Under the pieces are notes generated by a model. The model had not been told where the DNA came from, ran no database searches, and saw only the letters and a program-made list of their open reading frames with translations. A DNA stretch of 64,000 bases from Pseudonocardia oceani (GTDB taxonomy: Bacteria > Actinomycetota > Actinomycetes > Mycobacteriales > Pseudonocardiaceae), in the NCBI RefSeq assembly GCF_019263585.2, contig NZ_JADQDF010000001.1:4030001-4094000 (forward strand). Reading direction: 5' to 3'. Below, one piece after another: positions 7,223 to 15,040 of this stretch (positions are counted from its first letter, which is position 1; the number at the start of each line of letters is the position of its first letter). The position numbers and the translations under genes are program-made.

Positions 7223-8752
7223 GTGCGCAGATCCGTGACGGCCGTGCTGACGGCCGGACTGCTGGCCGCGGGGGTGCTGGTGGCGCCCCTGGCGCAGGCC
7301 TCCCCGGTGCCGCAACCGCCTCCCGGGTTCGTGCCCGCGCCGGTGGTGTGGGGGCCGTGCGAGGCGTCGGCGCTCGTGTCGGCGGGAGCCGAGTGCGGGT
7401 TCGTCGCGGTGCCGCTCGACCACGACGACCCGACCGGACCGACCATCGAGATCGCGGTCTCGCGCGTCGTCCACACGACGCCGCAGTCGCAGGGCGTCAT
7501 GCTCGTCAACCCCGGCGGCCCGGGCGGCTCGGGGCTGACGCTCGCGCTGCTCGGCGGGGCCGTGCCGAACGGGGCGGGCGCCTCCTACGACTGGATCGGG
7601 TTCGACCCCCGCGGCGTCGGCTCCAGCCGCCCCGCGCTGAGCTGCATCCCCGACTACTCCGGGTTCAACCGTCCCGACTACCGGCCCGAGGCGGGCACCG
7701 AGCAGGCCTGGCTCGACCGGTCGCGCTCCTACGCCGAGGCCTGCGCGACCAACGGCGGCCCGCTGCTCGACCACCTGAAGAGCATCGACACCGTCCGCGA
7801 CATGGACGTCCTGCGCGCCGCACTGGGTCAGGAGCAGATCAACTACTACGGCTTCTCCTACGGCACGTACCTCGGCCAGGTGTACGCCACGCTGTTCCCC
7901 GACCGGGTCCGGCGCCTGGTGATGGACGGCGTGGTCGACGTCCGCAACATCTGGTACGAGGCCAACCTCAACCAGGACGTCGCGTTCGAGCGCACCATCG
8001 GCGCGTTCTTCGACTGGATCGCGAAGAACGACGCCGTCTACGGCCTGGGCACCTCCGGCGAGGACGTCGAGGCGCTCTACTACTCCGTGCAGGACGACCT
8101 CCGGGCGGCGCCCGCGGGCGGCATCGGGCCGGCGGAGTGGAACGACCTGTTCCTCAGCGCCGGCTACAACGTCCTCGCCTACCCCGGCATCGCGCAGGCC
8201 TTCTCCGCCTACGTGAACGACGGCGACGTGGCGGCGCTGGAGGGGGCCTACGGCTTCGACCCGGCTGCACCGGACGACAACGGCTACGCGATCTACCTCG
8301 CCGTGCAGTGCACCGACCTGCCGTGGCCGGACTACGAGCGGGTGCGCGCCGACAACACCCGCGTCGACGCGGTGGCCCCGTTCGAGACGTGGGCCAACGC
8401 CTGGTTCAACGGCCCCTGCTCGTTCTGGCCGGCGCAGGCGGGCACGCCCGTCGAGGTCGACGGGAGCGGCGTGGCGGGCGCGCTGCTGCTCAGCGAGACC
8501 TTCGACGGCGCCACGCCGTTCGACGGCGCGCTGAACGCCCGCGAGCTGTTCCCGAACGCGGTGCTGGTCGAGGGCGTCGGCGGGTTCACGCACTCGGCCT
8601 CGCTGTCGGGCGTCGCGTGCACCGACACGATCGTCGCCGACTACCTGGCCACCGGCGCCCTGCCGGCGCGCCAACCGGGGAGCGGCCGGTCGGACGTGCA
8701 GTGCGACCCCCTGCCCCAGCCCGACGCCCCGGCCCCCGCCGCGGCCTCCTGA
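7223..8752 (+). CDS. Secreted S33-family peptidase (tripeptidyl aminopeptidase-like alpha/beta hydrolase)
   Basis: A 509-residue protein. A signal peptide covers about residues 1-27 (RRSV, hydrophobic core, AQASP). NPGGPGGSG forms the oxyanion region, GFSYGTYLG carries the nucleophile serine, and GFTHSA near the C-terminus carries the catalytic His in a TAP-like C-terminal domain. Even cysteines suggest extracytoplasmic disulfides. The family releases N-terminal peptides outside the cell. The start is GTG with GGGGGA 5 nt upstream. It ends at a strong hairpin shared with boxB. Confidence 0.88.
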   Translation: MRRSVTAVLTAGLLAAGVLVAPLAQASPVPQPPPGFVPAPVVWGPCEASALVSAGAECGFVAVPLDHDDPTGPTIEIAVSRVVHTTPQSQGVMLVNPGGPGGSGLTLALLGGAVPNGAGASYDWIGFDPRGVGSSRPALSCIPDYSGFNRPDYRPEAGTEQAWLDRSRSYAEACATNGGPLLDHLKSIDTVRDMDVLRAALGQEQINYYGFSYGTYLGQVYATLFPDRVRRLVMDGVVDVRNIWYEANLNQDVAFERTIGAFFDWIAKNDAVYGLGTSGEDVEALYYSVQDDLRAAPAGGIGPAEWNDLFLSAGYNVLAYPGIAQAFSAYVNDGDVAALEGAYGFDPAAPDDNGYAIYLAVQCTDLPWPDYERVRADNTRVDAVAPFETWANAWFNGPCSFWPAQAGTPVEVDGSGVAGALLLSETFDGATPFDGALNARELFPNAVLVEGVGGFTHSASLSGVACTDTIVADYLATGALPARQPGSGRSDVQCDPLPQPDAPAPAAAS

Positions 8753-8763
8753 GCCAGGGGTAC

Positions 8764-8818
8764 CCACGCGAACGGCCCGCTCGCCCGACCAGGTCGGGCG
8801 AGCGGGCCGTTCGCGTGG
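8764..8818. terminator. Bidirectional hairpin terminator between the S33 peptidase and boxB
   Basis: A perfect 27-bp inverted repeat (8764-8790 and 8792-8818) around a single base, placed between two convergent genes that end at 8752 and 8826. It can terminate both. Confidence 0.85.
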
Positions 8819-8825
8819 AGCGGGA

Positions 8826-10238
8826 TCAGGCGAAGTGCACGTACTCGTACTCGAACGGCTTGTCGTTGATGCCGTTGCTCGGCGGCGCGATCCAGCCGGC
8901 GATCTTGCCGGGCTCGTAGACCGGGCGCATCAGCGACTGGACGTGCACCTTGTCGGCCTCGGTCGGCAGCCAGCGGTCCTTGCTGGCCTCCCACACGTCG
9001 GGCCCGACGACGTCGCCCTTGGGTGTGACGTGGTGCCCGGAGAACAGGCCGACCTCGCGGTTGAAGCCGACGTGGGGCAGCGACAGGCGGTGGTCGAGAC
9101 CCGCCTTCTCCAGCACGCGGTTCCAGCGCTTCATCCCGGTGGCGCAGTCCTGGACGTACTCGTTGCGCAGGTCGTGGTTGAGCGCGACCAGCGCGGAGAC
9201 CTCCTCGGTGGTGACGACGCCGTCGCGCACGAGGTCGACGTGCGCGGCGTCCTCGGTGAGGACGTGGTCGTCCTTGCGCCGCTCCTCCTGCCAGCGGCCC
9301 TTGAGCCCGGCGGTGAAGTAGTTGGCGGCGTTGGTCGACTTCTCCGACCCGAACAGGTCGAGGCTGACCGAGTAGTGGAAGTTGACGTACTTCTGGATGA
9401 CGTCGAGCGGGATGCCGCCGTGCGGGGCGATGTCGTCGGTGTCGTGCTCGCGCATGAGCTCGGCGCTGCGGGTGACGACGCGGTCGATGCCGGTGGTGCC
9501 CACGAACATGTGGTGGGCCTCCTCCTTGAGCATGAACTCGCACGTCCGCGAGAGCGGGTCGAACGCCGACTCCTTGAGCGTGCCGAGCTGGTACTTCCCG
9601 TCGCGGTCGGTGAAGTAGGTGAACATGAAGAACGACAGCCAGTCCGGGGTCTCCTCGTTGAACGCCCCGAGGATGCGCGGGCTGTCGAGGTCGCCGGAGT
9701 TGCGCTGCAGCAGCGCCTCGGCCTCCTCGCGGCCGTTGCGCCCGAAGTAGGCGTGCAGCAGGTAGACCATCGCCCAGAGGTGGCGGCCCTCCTCGACGTT
9801 GACCTGGAAGAGGTTGCGCAGGTCGTAGAGCGACGGGGCGGTCTCGCCCAGGCGGCGCTGCTGCTCGACCGAGGCGGGCTCGGTGTCGCCCTGGATGACG
9901 ATCAGGCGCTGCAGCTCGGCGCGGAACTCACCGGGGACCTGCTGCCAGACGGGCTGGCCCTTCTGCTCGCCGAACGCGATCTTGCGGTCGGCGTTGTGCT
10001 CGGAGAGGAAGACCCCCCAGCGGTACTCCTCCATGGCGACGTGGCCGAACTGGGCCCAGCCCTCGCGGCCGACGTCGACGGCGGTGCGCAGGTAGACGTC
10101 CTCGGTGGGGACGGCCGGGCCCATCGTCTTCCACCAGTTGATGAAGTTGGGCTGCCAGCTCTCCAGCGCGCGCTGGAGCTTGCGGTCGCCGGCGAGATCG
10201 ACGTTGTTGGGGATCTTCTCGCTGTAGTCGATGCTCAT
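8826..10238 (-). CDS. boxB: Benzoyl-CoA 2,3-epoxidase, oxygenase subunit BoxB
   Basis: A 470-residue diiron protein close to BoxB over its full length (MSIDYSEKIPNNVDL start, QPNFINWWKTMGP, APPSNGINDKPFEYEYVHFA end). Diiron-type ligand motifs are visible: VAMEEYRWG, NVEEGRHLWAM and LKEEAHHMFVG. BoxB epoxidises benzoyl-CoA using electrons from the reductase BoxA. The gene lies one nucleotide after boxC, so they form one operon. No boxA is present in this window, so electrons must come from a reductase encoded elsewhere or a substitute. Confidence 0.95.
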   Translation of the reverse strand: MSIDYSEKIPNNVDLAGDRKLQRALESWQPNFINWWKTMGPAVPTEDVYLRTAVDVGREGWAQFGHVAMEEYRWGVFLSEHNADRKIAFGEQKGQPVWQQVPGEFRAELQRLIVIQGDTEPASVEQQRRLGETAPSLYDLRNLFQVNVEEGRHLWAMVYLLHAYFGRNGREEAEALLQRNSGDLDSPRILGAFNEETPDWLSFFMFTYFTDRDGKYQLGTLKESAFDPLSRTCEFMLKEEAHHMFVGTTGIDRVVTRSAELMREHDTDDIAPHGGIPLDVIQKYVNFHYSVSLDLFGSEKSTNAANYFTAGLKGRWQEERRKDDHVLTEDAAHVDLVRDGVVTTEEVSALVALNHDLRNEYVQDCATGMKRWNRVLEKAGLDHRLSLPHVGFNREVGLFSGHHVTPKGDVVGPDVWEASKDRWLPTEADKVHVQSLMRPVYEPGKIAGWIAPPSNGINDKPFEYEYVHFA

Positions 10239-10239
10239 G

Positions 10240-11937
10240 TCAGACCCGCTTCCGGTCGAAATCGGCCTTGCGTCCCGTGCCGTACTTGCGCAACGCGCCC
10301 TCAGGGCCGGACGCGTTGGGTCGAACGAAGATCCAGTTCTGCCAGGCGGTGAGCCGGCTGAAGATGCGGCTCTCCATGGTCTCGGGCCCGACGAACCGGT
10401 GGTTGGCCTCCATGCCGGTCAGGGCGTCGGGGGAGAGGGAGGCCCGCTCCTCGAGCATGATCCGGACCTCGTCCTCCCAGTCGATGTCGTCGGGGGCGTC
10501 GGTGACCAGCCCCAGCTCCATCGCCTCGGCGGCCTCGATCCGGCGCCCGGTCTCCTGGCGCAGCTTGGCTACGGTGTCGTCGTCGCCGTAGAAGCGCGAG
10601 CCCAGCCGCGACAGCCCGTTGGACATGGGGAAGGTCCCGAAGTTCGACGCCGACAGCACCATCTGCGCCGGCTCGCCCTCCTGGGAGTCCTCCTCCATGA
10701 AGCCGTCGAGCATGTACTGGCGGTCGCACGCCAGCGCCAGCTCCAGCAGCGCACCGGCGAAGCACGAGCCCGGCTCGATCAGCGCGATGAGCGAGCGGGA
10801 GGTGACGTCGAGGCGCTTGAGCACGCGCTTGAAGTAGTGGCGGATCTCGTTGACCAGCCAGTCGGACCCGCTGTACTGCTCGATGACCCGCTCGAAGGCC
10901 AGCGCGTCCTCGACGTCGCCCTTCGTGCGGATGATCCAGGTGCCCAGCTCGAGCTCGTTGGCGCGCAGCCGCAGGATCAGGTCGTCGAGCTCGCGGGTCA
11001 TGGCCAGCGGCCAGAACTCCGCACCCAGCTCGTGCACCCGCAGGGCGGTGTCGGGCACGTCGCCCTCCGGCCCGTGCACGGTGATGTTGACCAGGCCCGC
11101 GTCGCGGTCGAAGTCCGCGGTGACGTGGCGGTAGCGGATCCCGTCGGCGTCCTCCTCGCGCTCCAGCGGCGGGAGTGCGACGCCGGTGGCGTCGGACGGG
11201 CGGGTCGAGGCGGCGGCGGCGGTGGCGGCGCGCTCGGCGACCGTCTCGTCCCAGGCGCGCTTGGGGATCACCTCGTCGACGAGCTTCCACTCCACGGCCT
11301 GCTTGCCGCGGGCGCCCTCGGACTTGGTGGCGAACACGTCGGCGCGGTCCTTGCGGACGCGGCGCTTGTCGATCACCCGGGTCAGCCCGCCGGTACCGGG
11401 CAGCACGCCCAGCAGCGGCACCTCCGGCAGCGACACCGCGGAGGAGTTGTCGTCGATGAGCAGGATCTGCTCGCACGCCAGCGCCATCTCGTAGCCGCCG
11501 CCCGCCGCGGTGCCGTTGAGCGCCGCGATCCAGGTCTGGCCCGAGTTCGCGGTGGCGTCCTCGATGCCGTTGCGGGTCTCGTTGGTGAACTTGCAGAAGT
11601 TCACCTTCCACGGGTGGCTGGACTGCGCCAGCATCCGGATGTTCGCGCCCGCGCAGAAGTTGCGATCCTTCGCGCTGGTCAGCACGACCGCCTTCACGCC
11701 CGGGTGCTCGAAGCGCAGCCGCTGCGTGGCGTCGTAGAGCTCGATGTCGACGCCCAGGTCGTAGCTGTTCATCTTCAGCTCGTAGCCACCGACGATGCCG
11801 CCCGCCTCGTCGATGTCGAGCCGCAGGTACGCGACCTCACCCTGGACGTCGAGCTTCCAGTGGCGGTACGACGACGGCTCCCTGTCGAAGGAGACCGTGG
11901 GGATCTCGGCCTGGTCGGGATCTGCGGTGGTGGTCAT
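10240..11937 (-). CDS. boxC: 2,3-epoxybenzoyl-CoA dihydrolase BoxC
   Basis: A 565-residue crotonase-fold protein matching BoxC, about twice the length of an ordinary enoyl-CoA hydratase. The first half carries NFCAGANIRML and NGTAAGGGYEMALACE; the second carries PGSCFAGALLELALACD. BoxC opens the epoxide ring and releases formate, giving 3,4-dehydroadipyl-CoA semialdehyde. It is followed by boxB after one nucleotide. A promoter-like TAGAGT and a GTAGAACG motif lie in the 84-bp gap after the ligase gene, so the boxC-boxB pair may have its own promoter. Confidence 0.95.
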   Translation of the reverse strand: MTTTADPDQAEIPTVSFDREPSSYRHWKLDVQGEVAYLRLDIDEAGGIVGGYELKMNSYDLGVDIELYDATQRLRFEHPGVKAVVLTSAKDRNFCAGANIRMLAQSSHPWKVNFCKFTNETRNGIEDATANSGQTWIAALNGTAAGGGYEMALACEQILLIDDNSSAVSLPEVPLLGVLPGTGGLTRVIDKRRVRKDRADVFATKSEGARGKQAVEWKLVDEVIPKRAWDETVAERAATAAAASTRPSDATGVALPPLEREEDADGIRYRHVTADFDRDAGLVNITVHGPEGDVPDTALRVHELGAEFWPLAMTRELDDLILRLRANELELGTWIIRTKGDVEDALAFERVIEQYSGSDWLVNEIRHYFKRVLKRLDVTSRSLIALIEPGSCFAGALLELALACDRQYMLDGFMEEDSQEGEPAQMVLSASNFGTFPMSNGLSRLGSRFYGDDDTVAKLRQETGRRIEAAEAMELGLVTDAPDDIDWEDEVRIMLEERASLSPDALTGMEANHRFVGPETMESRIFSRLTAWQNWIFVRPNASGPEGALRKYGTGRKADFDRKRV

Positions 11938-11960
11938 CCGTCCTCCGTTGGTCGGCGCTC

Positions 11961-12012
11961 ACTCTACAAGATTCGGCCGGATCACACCATCGCTGTAGAA
12001 CGTCGGTTCCGG
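11961..12012 (-). promoter_or_regulatory. Putative boxC promoter with GTAGAACG half-site
   Basis: On the minus strand TAGAGT (11966-11961) sits about 24 nt before the boxC ATG and is identical to the -10 proposed for the ligase gene. Upstream, the plus-strand sequence GTAGAACGTCGGTTCC (11994-12009) resembles the left part of the inverted repeat at 13677-13702 (GTAGAACG, then CGGTTTC). It is a degenerate second copy of the same candidate operator. Confidence 0.4.
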
Positions 12013-12021
12013 CCCGCGAGG

Positions 12022-13617
12022 TCAGGCCTGGGACTCCGCGACGTCCGTCGGCGCCGTCGGCGCCGGCGCCACCGTCGCCGCGGCCAGCTCGCGCAGCCGG
12101 AAGCGCTGGATCTTGCCGGTGGCCGTGCGCGGCAGCTCGCTCACCTCGACGACGAGCCGCGGCCGCTTGAACGACGCCAGCCCGGCGCGGCAGAACGCGA
12201 TGACCTCGTCGGCGTCGACGTGCACGCCCGGCCTCGGCACGACGTAGGCGACCGGCTTGTCCAGCCCGTCGCTGTCGGGCACCCCGACGACGACGGCCTC
12301 GGCCAGGTCGGGGTGCTCCATGAGGCGCGCCTCGACCTCGGTGGGGCTGACCCAGATCCCGCCGACCTTGAGCACGTCGTCGGCGCGGCCCAGGCAGGTG
12401 TAGCTGCCGTCGGTGCCGCGCACGTACTGGTCGCCGGTGCGCATCCACTCGCCCTGGAACACCCGGCGGTTGACCTCGGTGCGGCACCAGTAGCCGGTGC
12501 AGATCGAGTCGCCCGCGATGTAGAGCATCCCCGGCTCGTCGGCGCCCTCGATGACCGAGCCGTCGGGGCGGCGCAGCTCCACGCGGTAGCCCGGCACCGG
12601 GAAGCCGGAGCTGCCGGGCACGACCGCGCCCGCGACGTTGGAGATGAAGATGTGCAGCGCCTCGGTGGAGCCGATGCCGTCGAGGATCTCGAAGCCGTAC
12701 TGCTCGCGGACGCCGTGGAACATCCGCGCGGGCAGCGCCTCGCCCGCCGACACGCCGTTGCGGACGGTGGCGAACTGCGCGGGCGGCAGGTCGGCGGCCA
12801 TGAGCGGGCCCCAGAAGCTGGGGCCGCCGAAGAACAGGGTGACGCCGTACCGCTCGGTCAGCTCGCCGAACCGCGCCGGGTTCGGGCGCGCCGGCTCCAG
12901 CACCGCGGCGGCGCCGACCGACAGCGGGAAGAACAGCGAGTTGCCGATGCCGTAGGCGAAGAACAGCTTGGCTCCCGACAGGCAGACGTCGTCGCGCCCG
13001 ATCCGCAGCACCTCGCGGCCGTAGGTCTCGCAGACGTAGCGGATGTCGGTGTGGCGGTGCATCGCGCCCTTGGGCGTGCCCGTCGTGCCGGAGGTGTAGA
13101 GCCAGAGGGCGGGCGACTCGGCCCACGTCGGGTACGGGGTGTCGAGAGGCTCGGCGGTGCGCAGCTCGTCCCACGTCAGCGTCGTGACGCCCGGGACCCC
13201 CGGCGCGGTGTCGCCGGTGACGACGAGGTGGCGCAGGTCCGGGGCGCCGGTGGCCGCCGTGGTGACGGCGGCCGTGAACTCGCTGCTGCCCAGCAGCACC
13301 CGCGCCCGCGAGTCGACGACGAGCTTGCCCAGCTCGGGCCCGGTCAGCATGGTCGACGACGGCACGGCCACCGCGCCGACGTACATCACGGCCAGGATGC
13401 CGGTGGCGAGCTCGACGTCGTCGACCATCGCGAGGAGCACCCGCTCCTCGGGCCGCACGCCGATCGCGACGAGCCCCGCCGCGACGCGCCGGACCTCCTC
13501 GGTGAGGCGGCGGTAGGTGAGGGCACCGCGCGGGTGGTGGAACGCGACCCGGTCGCCGTCACCCGCGGCGACGCGGTCCTCGGTCAGGTACGTGGCGGCG
13601 TTGAACGTGTCCGTCAT
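12022..13617 (-). CDS. bclA: Benzoate-CoA ligase family AMP-forming ligase
   Basis: A 531-residue adenylate-forming enzyme with LYTSGTTGTPKGAMH (P-loop), DGIGSTEALHIF, MRTGDQYV and TGKIQRFRLRE (C-terminal catalytic Lys). The length and the AKLFFAYGIGNSLFFPL segment match the benzoate-CoA ligase family. It activates benzoate to benzoyl-CoA, the substrate of BoxAB. It lies upstream of boxC-boxB on the same strand and divergent from the alcohol dehydrogenase. Exact ring-substituent specificity cannot be read from sequence. Confidence 0.92.
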   Translation of the reverse strand: MTDTFNAATYLTEDRVAAGDGDRVAFHHPRGALTYRRLTEEVRRVAAGLVAIGVRPEERVLLAMVDDVELATGILAVMYVGAVAVPSSTMLTGPELGKLVVDSRARVLLGSSEFTAAVTTAATGAPDLRHLVVTGDTAPGVPGVTTLTWDELRTAEPLDTPYPTWAESPALWLYTSGTTGTPKGAMHRHTDIRYVCETYGREVLRIGRDDVCLSGAKLFFAYGIGNSLFFPLSVGAAAVLEPARPNPARFGELTERYGVTLFFGGPSFWGPLMAADLPPAQFATVRNGVSAGEALPARMFHGVREQYGFEILDGIGSTEALHIFISNVAGAVVPGSSGFPVPGYRVELRRPDGSVIEGADEPGMLYIAGDSICTGYWCRTEVNRRVFQGEWMRTGDQYVRGTDGSYTCLGRADDVLKVGGIWVSPTEVEARLMEHPDLAEAVVVGVPDSDGLDKPVAYVVPRPGVHVDADEVIAFCRAGLASFKRPRLVVEVSELPRTATGKIQRFRLRELAAATVAPAPTAPTDVAESQA

Positions 13618-13645
13618 GGTGGCGCTCCGTGCTCGGGGTCACAAG

Positions 13646-13702
13646 ACTCTACTGCCGCTCGACCGCCCGTCAACGGCCCGTAGAACGCCCGGTTTCTACG
13701 GG
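13646..13702 (-). promoter_or_regulatory. bclA promoter with perfect inverted-repeat operator candidate
   Basis: On the minus strand TTGACG (13673-13668) and TAGAGT (13651-13646) are separated by 16 nt, a good sigma-70-type promoter about 30 nt before the ligase start. Immediately upstream is a perfect 9-bp inverted repeat, CCCGTAGAA (13677-13685) and TTCTACGGG (13694-13702), with an 8-nt spacer. CTCTACTG (13647-13654) and CAGTAGAG (13726-13733) form a wider inverted pair. No regulator gene lies next to the cluster. Confidence 0.55.
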
Positions 13703-13820
13703 TGCCTGGCACCCCGTCGTGCGGTCAGTAGAGCTTTCCAAGTCATGCGCACCCTGCTATGAACCGTGTGGCGCGCCGCACAGCGGCAGCCGACCCCGAA
13801 ATCTGTTCAAGGGAGAGCAC

Positions 13821-14948
13821 ATGCAGACCCGCGGAGCGATCGTCCGTCAGGCACCCGGCAAGTACGAGGTCGTGGACCTCGAGGTGGACGACCCCCGTCC
13901 CGGTGAGGTCCAGGTCAAGCTGGTCGCCTCTGGCCTGTGCCACTCGGACGACCACATCGCCACCGGCGACATCCCGGTCGGCGTCTACCCGTTCGCCGGC
14001 GGCCACGAGGGCGCCGGCATCGTCACCGCCGCCCCCCCGAACCACAAGGGCATCAAGGAGGGCGACCACGTCGTCTTCTCGTTCCTCCCCTCCTGCGGCC
14101 ACTGCCGCTGGTGCGCCTCGGGCCAGCAGAACCTCTGCGACCTGGGCGCCGGGCTCCTCGCCGGCTCGCGCTGGGAGGACACCTCCAGCTTCCGCCTCAA
14201 GCTCGCCGGCTCCGACACCCCGGTCGGCCAGATGTGCGGCATCTCGACCTTCGTCGAGACCACCACGGTCTCGGCCGACTCCGTGGTGAAGGTCGACAGT
14301 GACCTGCCGCTCGACAAGATCTGCCTGCTGGGCTGCAACGTCGGCACCGGCTGGGGCTCCGCGGTCAACTCCGCAGAGGTCCAGCCCGGCCACACCGTCA
14401 TCGTCATGGGCATCGGCGGCGTCGGCATCAACGCGGTGCAGGGTGCGGCCCACGCAGGCGCGGCCAACATCATCGCCGTGGACCCGGTGGCGCTCAAGCG
14501 CGAGAACGCCACCCAGCTCGGCGCCACCCACGGCGTCGAGACCATGGAGGAGGCCACCGAGCTGGCCAAGCAGTTCACCAACGGCCAGGGCGCCGACTCG
14601 GCCATCATCACCGTCGGCGTCATCAAGCCGGAGTACGTCGGGCAGGCCATGGCCTCGATCCGCAAGGCGGGCACGGTCGTCGTCACCGCGCTCGGCAACA
14701 TCGCCGACACCACGCCGCTGCCGGTCTCGCTGGCCGACGTCACCCTGTTCCAGAAGCGCATCCAGGGCTCGCTGTTCGGCGAGTCGAACCCCAACTGGGA
14801 CATCAAGCGCCAGGTCGAGCTCTACCGGGCCGGCGTGCTGAAGCTCGACGAGGTCATCACCACGACCTACAGCCTCGACCAGATCGGCGAGGGCTACGAG
14901 GCGATGCACGCCGGGACGAACCAGAAGGGCGTCATCGTCTACAGCTGA
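13821..14948 (+). CDS. NDMA-dependent (mycofactocin-associated type) zinc alcohol dehydrogenase
   Basis: A 375-residue medium-chain dehydrogenase. Catalytic zinc ligands lie in GLCHSDDH, GGHEGAG and LLGCNVGTG; the structural zinc site has four cysteines in SCGHCRWCASGQQNLC; the cofactor fold shows GIGGVGINAVQGA. The overall sequence matches the nicotinoprotein NDMA-dependent family (Rxyl_3153 type), whose members hold NAD tightly and, from established family knowledge, depend on the carrier mycofactocin. No mycofactocin biosynthesis genes are in the window. The start is ATG with GGGAG 7 nt upstream. It is divergent from bclA and followed by a hairpin and a MoxR-VWA gene. Confidence 0.88.
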   Translation: MQTRGAIVRQAPGKYEVVDLEVDDPRPGEVQVKLVASGLCHSDDHIATGDIPVGVYPFAGGHEGAGIVTAAPPNHKGIKEGDHVVFSFLPSCGHCRWCASGQQNLCDLGAGLLAGSRWEDTSSFRLKLAGSDTPVGQMCGISTFVETTTVSADSVVKVDSDLPLDKICLLGCNVGTGWGSAVNSAEVQPGHTVIVMGIGGVGINAVQGAAHAGAANIIAVDPVALKRENATQLGATHGVETMEEATELAKQFTNGQGADSAIITVGVIKPEYVGQAMASIRKAGTVVVTALGNIADTTPLPVSLADVTLFQKRIQGSLFGESNPNWDIKRQVELYRAGVLKLDEVITTTYSLDQIGEGYEAMHAGTNQKGVIVYS

Positions 14949-14968
14949 CCGTCCCCGAACCCCCCGAG

Positions 14969-14999
14969 CGGCACTCCCGTCCTCCGGACGGGGGTGCCG
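14969..14999 (+). terminator. Hairpin terminator after the alcohol dehydrogenase
   Basis: A 14-bp stem (14969-14982 with 14986-14999) containing one G-T wobble and a 3-nt loop, followed by TTCGTTCG. It begins 20 bp after the stop codon. Confidence 0.7.
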
Positions 15000-15040
15000 T
15001 TCGTTCGCCCACCGAGTCGTCCGCCCACCGAGAGGAACCC

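Noticed and set aside
10231..13683. A plus-strand open frame of over 1100 codons opposite boxB, boxC and bclA
   Set aside because: It is the antisense shadow of three clear genes; the composition (Val/Arg/Gly-rich, no domain) and lack of a start signal are typical of GC-rich shadows.
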